Below, piece by piece: positions 4,285 through 6,771 of a stretch of DNA of 6,771 nt (position 1 is its first letter; each line of letters starts with the position of its first letter). Origin of the DNA: Candidatus Omnitrophota bacterium (GTDB lineage Bacteria > Omnitrophota > Gorgyraeia > Gygaellales > Profunditerraquicolaceae). The stretch covers positions 1 to 6,771 of the forward strand of contig JAGUUJ010000130.1 in NCBI GenBank assembly GCA_020063525.1, written 5' to 3'. The position numbers and the translations under genes are program-made. Under the pieces are notes generated by a model. That model had not been told where the DNA came from and did not search any database. It saw nothing but the letters and a program-made list of their open reading frames with translations.

Positions 4285-6149
4285 CTTGAAGGGAGGTCTT
4301 TTTTTTCTATACCGAGCAAGCGTTTGACTTCTTCGCCATCTAAGACTTCCTTTTCTAAGAGGGCATTGGCTAAAGTCTTTAATTTATCTAAATTCTGTTG
4401 TAATAAATTCTTTGCTTTTATATAAGCCTCATTAACTATTCTCTTTACTTCTTCATCAATCAGATGGGCGGTTTCCTCACTATAATTCTTTTCTTCCATG
4501 ATATCACGCCCCAAAAATATAAGCCCTTCCCTTCTTCCCAAAGTAACATTACCTAATTTATCAGACATGCCGAATTGTGTAACCATGCGTCGAGCCATTT
4601 GAGTGGCCATCTCTAAATCATTTTGCGCTCCTGTGGTAACTTCATTTAAATTTATCTCTTCAGATGCACGACCACCTAATATAAGCGCGATCTCGGCAAT
4701 TAACTCTGATTTCGTCCAATAGTGCCTGTCTTCAAGTGGAGGAGTAAAAGTATAACCGCCAGCCAAACCTCGGGGGATTATGGAAACTTTTTTTAAAGGA
4801 TTTACTTCAGGCAAAAACAAGGAAAGAAGTGCATGGCCTGATTCGTGAAGCGCGGTAATCTCCTTCTCTTTCTTAGACATAATATGGCTCTTCTTCTCAG
4901 GACCCATAAGCACTCTCTCAACTGATTTTTCAAAATCAACCATCTCAATGGCATCTTTACTATATCTTGCCGCCAGCAGTGCTGCCTCATTACACAGGTT
5001 TGCCAAATCCGCACCTGAGAAACCCGGGGTTTGACTAGCAAGGGATTTTAAATCTACAGAAGGAGCGAGTTTTAACTTACGCGTATGAACCTTAAGTATC
5101 TCCTCCCGTCCTTTAATGTCAGGGAAATTTACCACAATATGCCGGTCAAACCTACCCGGACGTAAAATCGCGGGATCCAAAGTATCGGGTCGATTGGTGG
5201 CTGCGATTAATATGAGTCCTTGGGTGGTATCAAAGCCATCCATTTCTACTAAAAGGGCATTCAATGTCTGTTCCCTTTCATCGTGTCCACCACCGATGCC
5301 GGCAAAACGCAAACGTCCTACTGCATCTATTTCATCAATAAAAATAATCGCGCCTTTACCGGAGATCTTTGCTGCTTTTCGCCCCTGTTCAAATAAATCA
5401 CGAACCCTGCTGGCTCCCACACCTACAAACATTTCTACAAAATCCGAACCAGAAATACTAAAGAAAGGCACTCCTGCCTCACCGGCGACTGCCTTAGCGA
5501 TCAAAGTTTTCCCGCATCCCGGGGGACCTACAAGCAAAACACCTTTAGGAATTTTACCGCCTAACTTTTGGAACCTCTTTGGGTCTTTTAAAAACTCAAT
5601 AACCTCCTGCAGTTCCTCTCTGGCTTCATCTACGCCTGCTACATCATTATTAAAGGTGACTTTTTCTCCTTCTTTTTCACTATGTATCTTTGGGCGCACC
5701 TTGCCAAAACCCATAATCCTGTTTCCCAGCTGCTCTCCCCGCGCAGCCATCATCCACCAGAAGAATATCAATAAAATCACCGGGCCCAATGAATAAAATA
5801 TATTTGCCCATAGAGTGCGCGCCGGCTTAACATCAAAGCGCTTTAGATTCTGGCGCATAAGGCTAAGCAATTCTGTATCATTTTCAGGGATATTTACAAA
5901 GAATTTACTATTGTCAGTAAATTCGCCCTGCAGCACAGTCTCAACCTTGGTTACAGATTTAATCTTCTCAGGAGAAGTCTTTAAAATTTCATAAAAACCA
6001 CTGTAAGATATCTCCTTCGGTATGCCGGTCATGGGTATGGTTAAAGAATTAATTAAGAGATAAAAGACAACAATTATAAGTAACCAAAACCACGGAAAAC
6101 GTCTAAGTATCTTGTTTCTCTTAGACTTAGGAATATTATGGTTTGCCAT
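4281..6149 (-). CDS. ftsH: ATP-dependent zinc metalloprotease FtsH
   Basis: A 622-aa membrane-anchored AAA+ protease that forms hexamers and degrades misassembled membrane proteins and short-lived regulators. Order of parts: basic N-terminus, transmembrane helix about 20-37, periplasmic FtsH_ext domain about 38-112, second helix about 115-135, AAA+ module about 165-365, peptidase M41 about 420-610. Visible motifs: Walker A GPPGCGKT (208-215), pore loop FVG (241-243), Walker B IIFIDEID (268-275), second region of homology from ATNRPDTLDPAILRPGRFDR (317-336) with arginines 330 and 333, and zinc site HESGH (435-439) with Asp511 in NDLEMATQ as third ligand. HESGH in place of the common HEAGH still satisfies HExxH. 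Length is normal. The start at 6149 is supported by a Shine-Dalgarno (AGGAG, 4 nt away) and by a strong promoter just upstream. It is the first gene of the long operon. Confidence 0.99.
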   Translation of the reverse strand: MANHNIPKSKRNKILRRFPWFWLLIIVVFYLLINSLTIPMTGIPKEISYSGFYEILKTSPEKIKSVTKVETVLQGEFTDNSKFFVNIPENDTELLSLMRQNLKRFDVKPARTLWANIFYSLGPVILLIFFWWMMAARGEQLGNRIMGFGKVRPKIHSEKEGEKVTFNNDVAGVDEAREELQEVIEFLKDPKRFQKLGGKIPKGVLLVGPPGCGKTLIAKAVAGEAGVPFFSISGSDFVEMFVGVGASRVRDLFEQGRKAAKISGKGAIIFIDEIDAVGRLRFAGIGGGHDEREQTLNALLVEMDGFDTTQGLILIAATNRPDTLDPAILRPGRFDRHIVVNFPDIKGREEILKVHTRKLKLAPSVDLKSLASQTPGFSGADLANLCNEAALLAARYSKDAIEMVDFEKSVERVLMGPEKKSHIMSKKEKEITALHESGHALLSLFLPEVNPLKKVSIIPRGLAGGYTFTPPLEDRHYWTKSELIAEIALILGGRASEEINLNEVTTGAQNDLEMATQMARRMVTQFGMSDKLGNVTLGRREGLIFLGRDIMEEKNYSEETAHLIDEEVKRIVNEAYIKAKNLLQQNLDKLKTLANALLEKEVLDGEEVKRLLGIEKKDLPSR

Positions 6150-6153
6150 TTTT

Positions 6154-6158
6154 CTCCT
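6154..6158 (-). promoter_or_regulatory. Shine-Dalgarno of ftsH
   Basis: AGGAG (within GAGAGGAG) on the minus strand, 4 nt before the ftsH ATG. It is the only clear Shine-Dalgarno in the operon; the downstream genes begin at overlaps or very short gaps and lack one. Confidence 0.8.
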
Positions 6159-6174
6159 CTCTGTCAGAAATTTT

Positions 6175-6203
6175 ATTATATATTCAAATATTTACAAAAT
6201 CAA
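6175..6203 (-). promoter_or_regulatory. Sigma70-type promoter for ftsH and the downstream operon
   Basis: On the minus strand, TTGATT (6203-6198) is separated by exactly 17 nt from a perfect TATAAT (6180-6175). Transcription would start near 6168, giving a leader of only about 20 nt before the ftsH ATG with the Shine-Dalgarno inside it. The region is A/T-rich, which raises the chance background, but the hexamers, spacing and position are all right. No other promoter as convincing is seen before nnrD, so it may drive ftsH through nnrD and possibly the tRNAs. Confidence 0.75.
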
Positions 6204-6215
6204 GTATTTATTAAG

Positions 6216-6366
6216 TGAGGCCACAACTTACGGAACGAGAGTAAACGTAAGTTGTTTGGCCGAACTTATCCCCCCTTCTTGCTTTCGCAAGAAAGCAGGG
6301 GGGATTAATTCGCAGACGGCTTTGCCTACGACTTATGTTACTGGCATTCCATAAGTCGTCTGCTCA
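6216..6366. repeat. REPIN-like nested palindrome: two related hairpins facing each other around a C6/G6 hairpin
   Basis: Three hairpins fill most of the tilS-ftsH gap. Hairpin A (6219-6261) pairs ACAACTTACG (6223-6232) with CGTAAGTTGT (6246-6255), with a flanking GGCC/GGCC. Hairpin B (6270-6303) pairs six C with six G around the internal stem TTCTTGC/GCAAGAA. Hairpin C (6312-6363) pairs CGACTTATG (6329-6337) with CATAAGTCG (6350-6358), closed outside by GCAGA/TCTGC, with a small GGC-TTT-GCC hairpin in the bulge. A read on the plus strand and C read on the minus strand are alike in stem, loop (GAAC..GAGTAAA against GAAT..CAGTAA) and outer end (TGAG), and both lead into ATCCCCCC. The whole is therefore an imperfect inverted repeat about 150 bp long. 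No T-run follows any stem on the minus strand, so it does not look like a standard intrinsic terminator. Confidence 0.8.
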
Positions 6367-6771
6367 TTAAAGATTGGGCTGGCGGTAAAACGAGAGATGA
6401 TTTTTCTTCTTAACTACCGATACCCCTTTAGGCAGGTCAACTATGGAATTGACTGGTCGGTTAAAAATCAAGTCTTCTAATTCCTTTATGTGCGCGAAGG
6501 TAATCCTGCGTGTATCGCCCTGTACTTTGGCAATGCCCATCCGTAATATTAACCTCTGCATTGCCGGATGCAGACTCGTAAGCTTCTTAAGATTGAGCTT
6601 ATGTTTAGCGCCTTTTATTGCCCGTTGAGCTACACGCATTAAATAATCATAATCGTAGCCTAAGCTTTGCGCCATATTGCTTAATACCTCTTTAATATTT
6701 TTGTTGTATTCTTTCTCCAATAAAGGTAACAGCCTGTTTCTAATCTTATTCCTGAAATAAATATCTTCTAA
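6367..6771 (-). CDS. tilS: tRNA(Ile)-lysidine synthase, C-terminal part (5' end beyond the window)
   Basis: An open frame of 134 codons plus TAA enters from the right edge. It begins with LEDIYFRNKIRNRLLPLMEK and continues YNKNIKEVLSNMAQ. The FRNKIRNRLLPL...YN block is the conserved helical region after the PP-loop ATPase domain of TilS, which converts C34 to lysidine in tRNA-Ile(CAU) so that it reads AUA. The ATPase domain with its SGGxDS motif is outside the window. The chain continues with a helical substrate-binding region (MQRLILRMGIAKV) and ends with DLPKGVSVVKKKNHLSFYRQ, which resembles the end of that region. No separate TilS C-terminal domain follows, so this looks like a short-form TilS. 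The stop codon touches the palindromic element in the gap. The ATG at 6718-6720 is internal, not the start. Confidence 0.88.
   Translation of the reverse strand, partial: LEDIYFRNKIRNRLLPLLEKEYNKNIKEVLSNMAQSLGYDYDYLMRVAQRAIKGAKHKLNLKKLTSLHPAMQRLILRMGIAKVQGDTRRITFAHIKELEDLIFNRPVNSIVDLPKGVSVVKKKNHLSFYRQPNL

Noticed and set aside
4833..4847. HESGH in place of the common HEAGH zinc motif of FtsH
   Set aside because: The HExxH ligands and catalytic Glu are intact and the third ligand Asp511 is present. Ser at this spacer position is a mild change with no expected loss of function.
5116..5796. A 226-codon open frame on the plus strand
   Set aside because: It lies wholly opposite ftsH, has low-complexity Ser/Pro-rich composition and no family resemblance. 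It is an antisense shadow of a strongly conserved gene.
6270..6303. Hairpin B as a rho-independent terminator for tilS
   Set aside because: The stem is strong, but on the minus strand it is followed by ATAAGTTCGG with no run of T, and it belongs to a larger symmetric repeat.
6112..6354. An 80-codon plus-strand frame over the tilS-ftsH gap
   Set aside because: It runs antisense through the ftsH start, its promoter and the palindromic element. The peptide looks like a translated repeat and has no ribosome binding site of note.
1..6771. CRISPR array or prophage/IS transposase gene
   Set aside because: No regularly spaced direct repeats and no transposase, integrase or phage coding sequence are visible; the only mobile-type signals are short palindromic repeats and the intron.

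Overview
The window reads as one tightly packed bacterial housekeeping block. Every gene I can support lies on the minus strand, so the description below runs from high to low coordinates. The organism is a bacterium of moderate G+C content. The gene order tilS - ftsH - folP - cdaA - (cdaR position) - pdxJ - acpS - nnrD, as I recall it, resembles that of deltaproteobacteria and some uncultivated lineages. The compact spacing, the long-form FolP and the REP-like palindromes suggest Omnitrophota or a neighbouring lineage to me. That placement is inference from memory, not a search result.

Region by region: (1) 6367-6771 is the C-terminal end of tilS, cut by the window edge. (2) 6150-6366 is the only real intergenic gap. 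It holds a large nested palindrome (two related hairpins facing each other around a C6/G6 hairpin), followed by a very good sigma70-type promoter and Shine-Dalgarno for ftsH. (3) 236-6149 is a probable operon: ftsH, folP, cdaA, a 46-codon membrane micro-ORF in the place of cdaR, pdxJ, acpS and nnrD. Junctions are ATGA overlaps, an 8-nt overlap, a directly adjacent stop/start, and a 47-nt overlap. (4) 1-219 is a tRNA cluster: a complete tRNA-Thr(UGU), then, 11 nt on, the 5' half of a tRNA-Tyr gene. The Tyr gene is broken in its anticodon loop by a group I intron that runs off the left edge.

Working together: the genes cover tRNA decoding (TilS, tRNA-Thr, tRNA-Tyr), membrane protein quality control (FtsH), cofactor supply and repair (FolP for folate, PdxJ for pyridoxal phosphate, AcpS for phosphopantetheinylation, NnrD for NAD(P)H repair), and c-di-AMP signalling at the membrane (CdaA plus a putative one-helix partner).

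Most notable: the group I intron in tRNA-Tyr; the 46-aa single-helix protein that looks like a CdaR stripped to its membrane anchor; repeats inserted in frame inside two enzyme genes (three GGGAC-A-GTCCC-type palindromes in folP, four heptamers in nnrD); and the REPIN-like element that ends exactly at the tilS stop codon.
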